DNA from: Sphingomonas profundi
GTDB taxonomy: Bacteria > Pseudomonadota > Alphaproteobacteria > Sphingomonadales > Sphingomonadaceae
Direction of reading: 5' to 3'
Assembly (NCBI RefSeq): GCF_009739515.1
Contig: NZ_CP046535.1
Span: 2,170,001 to 2,234,000, forward strand
DNA length: 64,000 nucleotides
A program made the position numbers and the translations under genes. Within the stretch, counting starts at the first letter, position 1. Each line of letters opens with the position of its first letter. Shown here piece after piece: positions 42,584 through 51,117 of the stretch. The notes beneath the pieces are model-generated. The model was given only the letters and a program-made list of their open reading frames with translations. It did no database searches and was not told where the DNA came from.

Positions 42584-45067
42584 ATGGCTGACATCGCGGA
42601 CATCGCCGGATACACCGACGGCGATATCGACACGAACCGCTCGGACAATCCGAGCCTCGAGGACATCGTCGCAGCGCGCTACTCGCGCCGGCAGACGATG
42701 CTCGGCGGCGTCACCGCGCTGACCACGGCGGTGTTCGGCGGCAGCCTGCTCTCCGCATGCGGCGGCGAGAATAACGACGCGCCGGTGGTGACGGCGGGGC
42801 AGACCGCGCAGTCCGCCTCGGGCCGCATCGTCACGCTGGCCGGCACGGCGACCGACGACAAGGCCGTCTCCAGCGTCGCGTGGACGCAGATCTCCGGCCC
42901 GACGGTGACGCTCACCGGCGCCGCCACCAACAACGCCACCTTCCTCGCCCCCAGCGTCAGCGCCTCGACCCCGCTCGTCTTCCGCTTCAGCGCGATGGAC
43001 GAGAAGGGCAAGATGGCCACCGCCGACACCACGGTGACGGTGGATCCCGCCACCCTGGGCTTCACCGCCCTGCCCAAGAGCCTCGACGACATCGTCAAGG
43101 TGCCGTCGGGCTACACGGTGACGGTGCTCTACCGCCTCGGCGATCCGATCAACACGACGACCCCGGCCTTCGTCAACGACGGCACCGACACCACCTTCTC
43201 GGCCCGCGCCGGCGATCATCATGACGGCATGTCGTTCTTCGGCCTCGCCGCCACCGGCAGCACGCCCGATCTGTCCAGCAGCACGCGCGGCGTTCTGGTG
43301 CTGAACCACGAGAACATCACCCAGCGCTACCTGCACCCGAACGGCCCGACGACGCTGGCGGGCGGCGCCCGCCCCGAGGGCGAGGCGCTGAAGGAGATGG
43401 AGTGCCACGGCGTGAGCGCCATCGAGGTGACGCGCGCCACCAGCGGCGCGTGGAGCTACGTCAACAGCTCCACCCTCAACCGCCGCATCACGCCGCTGAC
43501 GCCCACCGTGTTCAACGGCCCGGTGCGCGGCAACGGCGCGATCCGCACGCGCTTCTCGCCGGACGGCACCGCCGGCCGGGGCACGATCAACAACTGCGCC
43601 AACGGCTACATGCCCTGGGGCACCTACGCCACCAACGAGGAGAATTGGGCCGGCTACTTCCGCCGCGACACCGGCGATGCCGCCGCCCGCGGCGGCGTGT
43701 CGGCCAAAGCCAGCGCCTCCCTCATCCGCTACGGCATCACCGAGGGCCGCGCCGGCAATTACGGCTGGGCCACGGTGACGCCGGCCGATGCCAGCAGCAC
43801 GATCTACTCGCGCTGGAACATCACCGCCACGGCGGCGCTGCCGGCCGACGGCACCGGCGACTTCCGCAACGAGGCGTTCCAGTTCGGCTGGGTGGTGGAG
43901 ATCGACCCGTTCGACCCGACCAAAGCGCCGCGCAAGCGCACCGCGCTTGGCCGCATGAACCATGAGGGCTGCTGGCCGTCCAACGTCGTCGTCGGCCGCA
44001 AGCCGGCCTTCTACATGGGCGACGACGCGCAGAACGAGTATCTCTACAAGTTCGTCTCGAACACCGCCTGGGTGGCGGCGGACGCGACGGCCACGGACCG
44101 CCTGGCGATCGGCGACAAGTATCTCGATGCCGGCACGCTCTACGTCGCCCGCTTCAACCAGGACGGCACCGGCACGTGGCTGCCGCTGGTCTTCGGCCAG
44201 AACGGGCTGACCACGGCGAGCAACATCTACCCCTTCGCCGACCAGGGCGACGTGCTGATCAACGCCCGCTTCGCCGCCGATGCGCTGGGCGCGACGAAGA
44301 TGGACCGGCCGGAGTGGACCGCCGTGAACCCCAAGTCGGGCGAGATGTACCTGACGCTGACCAACAATTCGTCGCGCACCTTCGCCGGCACGGATGCGGC
44401 CAACCCGCGCTACTATAACGATCCGAAGGGCACGACGGCGCAGCGCGGCAACCCCAACGGCCACGTCATCCGCCTGCGCGAGACGGGCGACACGTCGGAG
44501 GCCGTGACCTTCACCTGGGACATCTACGCCTTCGGCGCGGGCTCCGACCTGGACGCGACCAACATCAACGTCTCCGGGCTGACGGCGGACAACGACTTCT
44601 CCAGCCCGGACGGCCTGTGGTTCGCCCGGCCGAGCAACGCCTCCGGCCTCGTCAACCCGCTGCTGTGGATCGAGACGGACGACGGCGCCTATACCGACCA
44701 GACGAACTGCATGCTGCTGGCGGCGGTGCCGGGCACCGTGGGCGACGGCGGCGCGCGGACGATCACCAACACCTCGCAGGACGGCACCGCCACGCGCACG
44801 CAGGCCACCTTCGTCGGCAAGGCGCCGGGCACCAATCTGCGCCGCTTCCTCGTCGGCCCGAAGGAGTGCGAGATCACCGGCATCGACACCACGCCGGACG
44901 GCCGCTCGCTGTTCGTCAACATCCAGCATCCGGGCGAGAATGGCAGCCCGGCGGCGATCAGCAGCAACTGGCCGGCCAACCAGGGCGGCACCGCGGCACC
45001 CACCGCGCGGCCGCGTTCCGCCACCATCGTCATCACCAAGAATGACGGCGGCATCGTCGGCCTCTGA
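42584..45067 (+). CDS. phoX: PhoX-family alkaline phosphatase, Tat-exported lipoprotein
   Basis: An 827-residue protein. Twin-arginine motif YSRRQTML (Arg35-Arg36) and lipobox LLSAC (Cys59) predict Tat export and lipidation. Residues about 65-160 form an Ig/PKD-like domain absent from simple PhoX proteins. The PhoX beta-propeller follows: GVLVLNHENITQRYLHPNG, ECHGVSAIEV, GTINNCANGYMPWGTYATNEEN, RKRTALGRMNHEGCWP. PhoX releases phosphate from esters using calcium and iron. AAGGGG precedes the ATG. Adjacent to the type II secretion genes. Confidence 0.92.
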   Translation: MADIADIAGYTDGDIDTNRSDNPSLEDIVAARYSRRQTMLGGVTALTTAVFGGSLLSACGGENNDAPVVTAGQTAQSASGRIVTLAGTATDDKAVSSVAWTQISGPTVTLTGAATNNATFLAPSVSASTPLVFRFSAMDEKGKMATADTTVTVDPATLGFTALPKSLDDIVKVPSGYTVTVLYRLGDPINTTTPAFVNDGTDTTFSARAGDHHDGMSFFGLAATGSTPDLSSSTRGVLVLNHENITQRYLHPNGPTTLAGGARPEGEALKEMECHGVSAIEVTRATSGAWSYVNSSTLNRRITPLTPTVFNGPVRGNGAIRTRFSPDGTAGRGTINNCANGYMPWGTYATNEENWAGYFRRDTGDAAARGGVSAKASASLIRYGITEGRAGNYGWATVTPADASSTIYSRWNITATAALPADGTGDFRNEAFQFGWVVEIDPFDPTKAPRKRTALGRMNHEGCWPSNVVVGRKPAFYMGDDAQNEYLYKFVSNTAWVAADATATDRLAIGDKYLDAGTLYVARFNQDGTGTWLPLVFGQNGLTTASNIYPFADQGDVLINARFAADALGATKMDRPEWTAVNPKSGEMYLTLTNNSSRTFAGTDAANPRYYNDPKGTTAQRGNPNGHVIRLRETGDTSEAVTFTWDIYAFGAGSDLDATNINVSGLTADNDFSSPDGLWFARPSNASGLVNPLLWIETDDGAYTDQTNCMLLAAVPGTVGDGGARTITNTSQDGTATRTQATFVGKAPGTNLRRFLVGPKECEITGIDTTPDGRSLFVNIQHPGENGSPAAISSNWPANQGGTAAPTARPRSATIVITKNDGGIVGL

Positions 45068-45077
45068 CGCATGATCC

Positions 45078-45111
45078 GGAGTGGGGGCGGGCGACCGCCC
45101 GCCTCCACTCC
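45078..45111 (+). terminator. Strong hairpin downstream of phoX
   Basis: A 15-bp stem (45078-45092 with 45097-45111) with one G.U pair and a four-base loop, 11 bases past the phoX stop. No U-run follows, so it may act as a pausing or 3'-end-protecting hairpin. Confidence 0.65.
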
Positions 45112-45212
45112 ACCGTGCGCCGGGCCGGCGATCCGCTCCGATCCCGCGCTTACCTGCCCGCACCTGTCGCCCTGCCGGTTGACATGGCGCCGGTACGCAC
45201 GAAGGAGAGGGC

Positions 45213-46070
45213 ATGGCCCGCCCCTTCCAACTGATCGACGTGTTCGGCGTCGCGCCGTTCAGCGGCAACCCGCTGGCCGTGGTCGCGGCGGCGGAGGACC
45301 TCGATACGGAGGCGATGCAGCGCATCACGCGCTGGCTCAACCTGTCCGAGACCACCTTCCTGCTGCCGCCCCGCCATGCGGAGGCCGACTATCGCGTCCG
45401 CATCTTCACCCTGGCGCACGAACTGCCATTCGCCGGGCACCCGACGCTCGGCACGTGCCACGCGTGGCTGGCGGGCGGCGGGCAACCGCGCGATCCGGGG
45501 CGGATCGTGCAGGAGTGCGGCGCGGGGCTGATCCCGATCCGCCGCGACGGCGACGACGGCGACGGCGATCGTCTGGCCTTTGCCGCGCCGCCGCTCGTCC
45601 GCTCCGGTCCGGTCGATGACGCCACGCTGGCGGAAGCGGCGGCGGTGCTGCGGATCGATCCCGCGACGATCGTGGAGGCGCAGTGGGCGGATAACGGCCC
45701 CGGCTGGCTCGCGGTGATGCTCGCCTCGGCGGAGGCGGTGCTGGCGCTGGAGCCGGCGCGCGCGCACGATCGTCGCGTCGATATCGGCGTCGTCGGCCCA
45801 CACGCGCCCGGCGGCGAGGCGGCGTGGGAGATCCGCGCCTTGTTCAGCGGCGCCCATGGCGAGATCATGGAGGATCCGGTGACGGGCAGCCTCAACGCCT
45901 CGATCGCCCAGTGGCTGTTCGCCAGCGGCCGCGCGACGGATCGCTACGTGGCGGCGCAGGGCACCCGCCTTGGCCGTACCGGCCGCGTCCATGTCGAGCG
46001 GGACGCGGCGGGCACGATCTGGATCGGCGGGCGCACCGCCACGCTGTTCTCCGGCACGATGGCCGATTAG
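45213..46070 (+). CDS. PhzF-family isomerase-like protein
   Basis: A 285-residue protein with the duplicated DapF-like fold. N-terminal FQLIDVFGVAPFSGNPLAVV, catalytic Glu in WLNLSETTFLLPP, TLAHELPFAGHPTLGT, and C-terminal EIMEDPVTGSLNASIAQWLF. Members often act as epimerases/isomerases; no phenazine genes are present, so that pathway is not implied. A short acidic repeat (DGDDGDGDR) comes from a GACGGC-type run. Confidence 0.92.
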   Translation: MARPFQLIDVFGVAPFSGNPLAVVAAAEDLDTEAMQRITRWLNLSETTFLLPPRHAEADYRVRIFTLAHELPFAGHPTLGTCHAWLAGGGQPRDPGRIVQECGAGLIPIRRDGDDGDGDRLAFAAPPLVRSGPVDDATLAEAAAVLRIDPATIVEAQWADNGPGWLAVMLASAEAVLALEPARAHDRRVDIGVVGPHAPGGEAAWEIRALFSGAHGEIMEDPVTGSLNASIAQWLFASGRATDRYVAAQGTRLGRTGRVHVERDAAGTIWIGGRTATLFSGTMAD

Positions 46071-46140
46071 CCGTAGCGGAACCGCTTGGGATCGCGCGAT
46101 CGCTCGGGCATGAGGATGGCGCAGACATGGAGCCCGGCCG

Positions 46141-46362
46141 ATGATCGATCGCCTGTTCCTCGCCCATCCGCGCAGCGTGGACGAGAGCTATACGCAGCAT
46201 TTCTCGGTCGCCGCGCGGGTGGGCGCGACGATGGTCGTCGTCGGCATGGCGGTGCTGGTGCACGCGGTTGTGCCGGGGCTGTTCGTCCGCACCGGCCGCC
46301 GCACGATCCTGCGGCTGTACGAAGAGATCGGCGGCCGCGGCGACACCCCGCCCGGTGCCTGA
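46141..46362 (+). CDS. DUF6356 small membrane protein
   Basis: A 73-residue protein: RLFLAHPRSVDESYTQHF, one hydrophobic segment (VGATMVVVGMAVLVHAVVPGLF), then VRTGRRTILRLYEEIGG. This pattern is the DUF6356 family, common in sphingomonads. Function unknown. Confidence 0.85.
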   Translation: MIDRLFLAHPRSVDESYTQHFSVAARVGATMVVVGMAVLVHAVVPGLFVRTGRRTILRLYEEIGGRGDTPPGA

Positions 46363-46389
46363 GGCGGGCCACTCAACTCCGAGCCGACA

Positions 46390-46408
46390 TTTGTAAATTA
46401 TTTACAAA
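46390..46408. promoter_or_regulatory. Perfect 9-1-9 palindrome upstream of aceA
   Basis: TTTGTAAAT-T-ATTTACAAA stands out as AT-rich within GC-rich DNA, 120 bases before the isocitrate lyase start. It resembles TTTGCAAA-type sites bound by XRE/RamB-ScfR family acyl-CoA/acetate regulators. Probable operator. Confidence 0.6.
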
Positions 46409-46528
46409 ACGACATTCTAGCGTCACCCGGTGTAAGACGGCGTGACCCGTTTCAGGCGGGAAAACCGGCGATCTTCGCCGGCCACGTCTGTATCGATCCT
46501 TGCAACTTTCAGCGAGTGAGGATCGACC

Positions 46529-48124
46529 GTGACGTACCAGGACCAGATCGCAGAGACCAGCCAGCTCATCCGGAGCTACAACGGCACCTGGGACGGGATC
46601 GACGCGGAGGCCGTGGCGCGCATGCGGCTGCAGAACCGCTTCCGCACCGGGCTGGACATCGCCCGCTACACCGCCGCGATCATGCGCAAGGACATGGCCG
46701 CCTACGATGCCGATCCGGCGAACTACACCCAGTCGCTCGGCTGCTGGCACGGCTTCATCGGCCAGCAGAAGATGATCTCGATCAAGAAGCATTTCGGCAC
46801 CACCAAGGGCCGCTACCTCTATCTCTCCGGCTGGATGATCGCGGCGCTGCGCTCCGACTTCGGCCCGCTGCCCGACCAGTCGATGCACGAGAAGACGAGC
46901 GTGCCGGCGCTGATCGAGGAGCTCTACACCTTCCTGCGCCAGGCCGACGCGCGCGAGCTGGGCATGATGTTCCGCGAGCTGGATCACGCCCGCGATGCCG
47001 GCAACGAGATCGAGGCGCAGCGCCTGATGCACGCGATCGAGACGCACGAGACCCATGTCGTGCCGATCATCGCCGATATCGACGCCGGCTTCGGCAATGC
47101 CGAGGCGACCTATCTGCTCGCCCGCAAGATGATCGAGGCCGGCGCCTGCGCGCTCCAGATCGAGAATCAGGTCTCCGACGAGAAGCAGTGCGGCCATCAG
47201 GACGGCAAGGTCACGGTGCCGCACGAGGACTTTCTCGCCAAGGTCCGCGCCTGCCGCTACGCCTTTCTGGAGCTGGGCGTGGAGGACGGGATCATCGTGA
47301 CCCGCACCGACTCGCTGGGGGCGGGTCTCACCAAGCAGATCGCCTTCTCGCGCGAGCCGGGCGACCTTGGCGACCAGTATAACGCCTTCCTCGACTGCGA
47401 GGAGATCACCGACATCTCGCAGGCGAATGGCGACGTCATCATCAATCGCGGCGGCAAGCTGATGAAGCCCAAGCGCCTGCCCTCCAACCTCTACCAGTTC
47501 CGCGCCGGATCGGGCGAGGATCGCTGCGTGCTCGACTGCATCACCTCGCTGCAACACGGCGCCGACCTGCTGTGGATCGAGACGGAGAAGCCGCACATCG
47601 CCCAGATCGCCGGCATGGTCGACCGCATCCGGGAGGTGATCCCGAACGCCAAGCTCGTCTACAACAATTCGCCGAGCTTCAACTGGACGCTGAACTTCCG
47701 CCAGCAGGTGTTCGATGCGTGGGAGAAGGACGGCAAGGACGTCTCCGCCTACGACCGCGCCCGCCTGATGAGCGTGGACTATGACGGCACGCCGCTGGCC
47801 GACGAGGCCGACGAGCGGATCCGCACCTTCCAGAAGGATGCGGCGGCGCGGGCCGGCATCTTCCACCATCTCATCACCCTGCCGACCTACCACACGGCGG
47901 CGCTGAGCACGGACAATCTGGCGAAGGAGTATTTCGGCGAGGCGGGGATGCTGGGCTACGTCAAGAACGTGCAGCGTGCCGAGATCCGCCAGGGTATCGC
48001 CTGCGTGAAGCACCAGAACATGTCCGGGTCGGACATCGGCGACGATCACAAGGAATATTTCGCCGGCGAGGCCGCGCTGAAGGCCGGCGGCGCGCACAAC
48101 ACGATGAACCAGTTCGCCGCCTGA
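46529..48124 (+). CDS. aceA: Isocitrate lyase
   Basis: A 531-residue enzyme, the longer isocitrate lyase type. Catalytic loop KQCGHQDGKVTVPHEDFL (Cys nucleophile; KQCGH in place of KKCGH), SLGCWHGFIGQQKMISIKKH, VPIIADIDAGFGNAEATYLL with metal-binding Asp, and VYNNSPSFNWTLNFR. Splits isocitrate into glyoxylate and succinate in the glyoxylate shunt, fitting growth on acetate or on leucine-derived acetyl-CoA. GTG start with GAGGA upstream. No malate synthase in the window. Confidence 0.95.
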   Translation: MTYQDQIAETSQLIRSYNGTWDGIDAEAVARMRLQNRFRTGLDIARYTAAIMRKDMAAYDADPANYTQSLGCWHGFIGQQKMISIKKHFGTTKGRYLYLSGWMIAALRSDFGPLPDQSMHEKTSVPALIEELYTFLRQADARELGMMFRELDHARDAGNEIEAQRLMHAIETHETHVVPIIADIDAGFGNAEATYLLARKMIEAGACALQIENQVSDEKQCGHQDGKVTVPHEDFLAKVRACRYAFLELGVEDGIIVTRTDSLGAGLTKQIAFSREPGDLGDQYNAFLDCEEITDISQANGDVIINRGGKLMKPKRLPSNLYQFRAGSGEDRCVLDCITSLQHGADLLWIETEKPHIAQIAGMVDRIREVIPNAKLVYNNSPSFNWTLNFRQQVFDAWEKDGKDVSAYDRARLMSVDYDGTPLADEADERIRTFQKDAAARAGIFHHLITLPTYHTAALSTDNLAKEYFGEAGMLGYVKNVQRAEIRQGIACVKHQNMSGSDIGDDHKEYFAGEAALKAGGAHNTMNQFAA

Positions 48125-48143
48125 GCCATCGGCGTCGTGCAAG

Positions 48144-48172
48144 AAAGGCCCGGAGCGATGCTCCGGGCCTTT
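48144..48172 (+). terminator. Intrinsic terminator of aceA
   Basis: A 13-bp perfect stem AAAGGCCCGGAGC / GCTCCGGGCCTTT with a three-base loop (GAT), 20 bases past the stop. The right arm ends in a short T-run. Confidence 0.85.
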
Positions 48173-48272
48173 CGCCGTTCAGGCGCCTTGCACCGCGGTT
48201 CCGTCCGACAGATCGCTCCGGATCGGACAAACGCCGCACCGGAGCGTGTGCGGCCGGATCATGGACGGTGGC

Positions 48273-48401
48273 CTATCGCATCGCCCAGAGGATCAGCAGC
48301 CACCCCGCAATGCTTGTGCCGACCAGGAACAGGGCGGCCCACAGCAACTGGCACCGCGTTGCGCGAACCGAATGCGGACGCTGCTGCTGCCTGATCGCCA
48401 T
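48273..48401 (-). CDS. 42-residue single-span membrane protein
   Basis: Start ATG 48401, stop TAG. The product begins MAIRQQQRPHSVRATRCQ and continues with one clear hydrophobic helix (LLWAALFLVGTSIAGWLLIL) ending WAMR. AGAGG lies eight bases before the ATG. A basic N-terminus and a hydrophobic C-terminal half predict an inner-membrane protein with its N-terminus inside. No family recognised; it lies antisense in the aceA-OPX gap, so a real transcript is needed to be sure. Confidence 0.5.
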   Translation of the reverse strand: MAIRQQQRPHSVRATRCQLLWAALFLVGTSIAGWLLILWAMR

Positions 48402-48662
48402 CCTCTTCGCCTCTGCACCCACCCCTGTTCGCACCGTCTATCAGACTATACGGTTCCGCGACAGCCGCGCAGCCGATCGCCGGACCGTTCGCAAACACGC
48501 GACTTCAACACGGCGGCACGTCGACAACGCTTCGATGCATGTCCTCGCCGCGCGCGGCGTTCCCACTTGATCGGAAATGGACGCACAAGCGGCCGCACGC
48601 CTTTCCGCATTGCAGCATCAGCCGCTAGACCAACCGCTCCGGCAGGTGCGAGGATGAACGGC
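48402..48662. other. Intergenic region upstream of the OPX gene
   Basis: Less GC-rich than the rest, with no convincing open frame. It presumably holds the promoter of the export lipoprotein gene and that of the 42-residue protein. No hairpin or repeat stands out. Confidence 0.5.
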
Positions 48663-49232
48663 ATGAATGCGTCGAACGGCACGATGGTCGCCGCCCTGTT
48701 GCTGGGCGCGTCCGTGGCGCTGGGCGGGTGCGCGGCCACCCCGCCGCCGCTCTCCGCCGCCGCCGCCACGCGGGATGCTTATGCCCTCGGCCCCGGCGAC
48801 AAGCTGCGCATCACCGTCTATAACGAGCCGGCGCTGACCGGCGAATATACCGTCACCCCGTCCAGCACGATCGCCTTTCCGCTGGTGGGCGACGTGCCGG
48901 TGACGGAGCGGACGATCGATACGCTGCGGCAGGCGATCACCACCCGGCTGGCGGACGGCTACGTCAACGATCCGCGCGTGAGCGTGGAGGTGATGACCTT
49001 CCGGACTTATTACATCCTGGGCGAGGTCAACAAGCCGGGCGAATATCCCTATTCCGTGGGGCTGACGCTGGAGCAGGCGGTGGCGACCGCCGGGGGCTAT
49101 ACCTACCGCGCCAACAAGCGCCGGATCTTCCTGCGCCGCGCCCGCGCCGAGGAGCGGTCGGTCGATCTGCGCGGCACCGCCGTAAGCGTACTGCCCGGCG
49201 ACACCGTGCGCGTGGGCGAACGCTACTTCTGA
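48663..49232 (+). CDS. Polysaccharide export outer-membrane lipoprotein (OPX/Wza-like)
   Basis: A 189-residue protein. ATG 48663 has GAGG nine bases upstream (ATG 48654 is the alternative). Signal peptide with lipobox LGGC, then polysaccharide-export domain AYALGPGDKLRITVYNEPAL and a SLBB domain FRTYYILGEVNKPGEYPY / LTLEQAVATAGGYTYRANKR. Short compared with Wza (about 380), the minimal OPX type of sphingan-like loci. Its usual partner, a Wzc-type co-polymerase/kinase, is not adjacent. Confidence 0.92.
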   Translation: MNASNGTMVAALLLGASVALGGCAATPPPLSAAAATRDAYALGPGDKLRITVYNEPALTGEYTVTPSSTIAFPLVGDVPVTERTIDTLRQAITTRLADGYVNDPRVSVEVMTFRTYYILGEVNKPGEYPYSVGLTLEQAVATAGGYTYRANKRRIFLRRARAEERSVDLRGTAVSVLPGDTVRVGERYF

Positions 49233-49271
49233 TCGCGTTCGAGGCACCGGCCGCGCGGCACGCGGTGGCGA

Positions 49272-49291
49272 GGCGGGCGCCCGATCCCGCC
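49272..49291. terminator. Possible bidirectional hairpin between convergent genes
   Basis: GGCGGG (49272-49277) pairs with CCCGCC (49286-49291) over an eight-base loop, in the gap between the OPX and ABC transporter stops. Short stem, weak support. Confidence 0.35.
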
Positions 49292-49296
49292 CTCCG

Positions 49297-51117
49297 TCAG
49301 CGGCACGAGAGCGCGTTCGGCCCGTCCGCGCGCGTCTCCACCGATCCGTCTTCGCGCAGCGTCAGCACGTGCGTGATCGGCAGGCCTGCCGCCAGGCGGT
49401 GGGCGATCAGGATCACCGTCGCGTCGCCGGCGGCGTCGATCAGGCGGGCGAGGATGGCGTCCTCCGCCTCCGCATCCAGCGCGCTGGTCGCCTCGTCGAG
49501 GATCAGCAGACGCGGCCGGCGCAGCAGCGCGCGGGCCAGCCCCAGCCGCTGCCGCTGCCCGCCCGAGAGATTGAGGCCGCGCTCGCCGATCCGCGTCTCA
49601 CCGCCGGCGGTCAGCTCGGCGAGCAGCGCGTCGAGGCCGCTCAGCCACACAACGCGCGCCACCTCGGCATCGTCCGCCTCGGGCCGGCCGAGCCGGACAT
49701 TGTCGAGGATGGTGCCGTCGATCAGCTCGACATCCTGCCCCGCCACCGCGATGCCGGCGAGCCACTGCTCGCGATCGATCCCGACCAGCGGCAGCCCATC
49801 CACCAGGATCGCGCCCGCCTGCGGATCGTAGAGGCGCAGCAGCAGGTTGACGATCGTCGACTTGCCGGCCCCGCTCTCGCCGCGCAGCAGCGTCCAGCGG
49901 CCGGCCGGGATGTCGAAGGATGCGCCGTGAAGACAGGGTTGGCGCTGGCCGGGATAGGCGAAGCGCACGCCCTCGAACGAGAGGCAGGCGCGGACCGGCA
50001 TAGCATCCGTGCCCCCGCCGGCGTCGATCGGCCGGCCGAGCGCGACCAGCTCGTCGATCGCGCGCACCGGCGCGAGCAAGGTGGCGAGGTGCAGCCGCTG
50101 CGCCTCGAACTCGCTGGCATAAGGCTGCATCCGGTACAGCAGCGCCACCGCCGCCAGCACCTGTTCGTAGGAGAGCCGGTTGCGCACGGCGACCACCGCG
50201 ATCAGCGCGACGATGCCGAGATAGGCGGCGTGGCTCAGCGGCTCGGCCATGCCGGAGGTGAGATCGCTGCGGATCGATCCGCGCCGCAGCCGGCCCGATT
50301 CGGCGGCAAAGGCGGCGGCCTGCGCCCGCGTCTGGCCGAAGATGCGGATCGTGCGCGCGGCCTGCAGCACCCGCATCGCCCGTGCGCTCACCGCCCGCGC
50401 GTTCACCGCCGCCGTCTCGCCGGCGCGCTCGGCAGGTCCGTCGATCAGGCGCAGCGCCAAGTTGAGCAGCAAGGTGCCGGCCAGCGCCATGCCGGCGATC
50501 AGCGGCGAGAGCAGGAACAGCAGCAGGCCGATGATCCCGGCGACGCAGCCGTTCAGCATCATCCCGGCGAAGCCGTCCGTCGCTTCCGCCACGGCCCAGC
50601 TGTGGCGGTTCAGCACGGTGAGCATGTCGCCCCAGGATCGGCGGCCGGTCTCCTCGAACGGCATCGTCAGGAAGCTGCGGAACAGGGCGCGGCGCACCCG
50701 ATCGCTGATCCCGGCCTCGGCGATCGTGGCGATCAGGCGGTGCAGCGTCACGCTGGCGACGCGCAGCAGCAGCAGCGCGAAGGCCAGGGTCGCGATCGTG
50801 CGCAGGTCGCCGCCGGTCACGGCGACGATGTGGCCGATCGCGCGATCGACGAGGCCGTCGTCGAAGTCCAGCGCACCGGCCCGCCCGCGGATCACGATCG
50901 AGAGCAGCAGGATGATCACGCCGATGCCGGCCGCCTCGGCCAGCGATGCCACCACGCCGATCGCCAGGATCACCGGCGCCAGCCACAGGCGCCCGCGCCA
51001 ATAGGGGCGAACGAGGCGGAACACGGAGACGAGCGCCGCCGCGCTGGGGCGCGGCGCGGCGTAATCCAGCCGATCGATGTCCGCCGGGTCGTCGTGCGGG
51101 TCTGCGCCGCCGGTCAT
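49297..51117 (-). CDS. ABC transporter, fused permease/ATP-binding protein
   Basis: A 606-residue half-transporter of the type IV exporter (MsbA-like) fold: six transmembrane helices in residues about 40-340, then the nucleotide-binding domain with Walker A RGESGAGKSTIVNLLLRLYD, signature LNLSGGQRQRLGLARAL, Walker B RLLILDEATSALD and H-loop IAHRLAAG. ATG overlaps the stop of the three-domain gene. Likely moves a lipid-linked saccharide or peptide; the operon context favours glycan or glycolipid. Confidence 0.9.
   Translation of the reverse strand: MTGGADPHDDPADIDRLDYAAPRPSAAALVSVFRLVRPYWRGRLWLAPVILAIGVVASLAEAAGIGVIILLLSIVIRGRAGALDFDDGLVDRAIGHIVAVTGGDLRTIATLAFALLLLRVASVTLHRLIATIAEAGISDRVRRALFRSFLTMPFEETGRRSWGDMLTVLNRHSWAVAEATDGFAGMMLNGCVAGIIGLLLFLLSPLIAGMALAGTLLLNLALRLIDGPAERAGETAAVNARAVSARAMRVLQAARTIRIFGQTRAQAAAFAAESGRLRRGSIRSDLTSGMAEPLSHAAYLGIVALIAVVAVRNRLSYEQVLAAVALLYRMQPYASEFEAQRLHLATLLAPVRAIDELVALGRPIDAGGGTDAMPVRACLSFEGVRFAYPGQRQPCLHGASFDIPAGRWTLLRGESGAGKSTIVNLLLRLYDPQAGAILVDGLPLVGIDREQWLAGIAVAGQDVELIDGTILDNVRLGRPEADDAEVARVVWLSGLDALLAELTAGGETRIGERGLNLSGGQRQRLGLARALLRRPRLLILDEATSALDAEAEDAILARLIDAAGDATVILIAHRLAAGLPITHVLTLREDGSVETRADGPNALSCR

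Noticed and set aside
42479-45355. 958-codon antisense frame opposite phoX
   Set aside because: Low-complexity Arg/Gly/Val product, while phoX on the plus strand has unmistakable family motifs.
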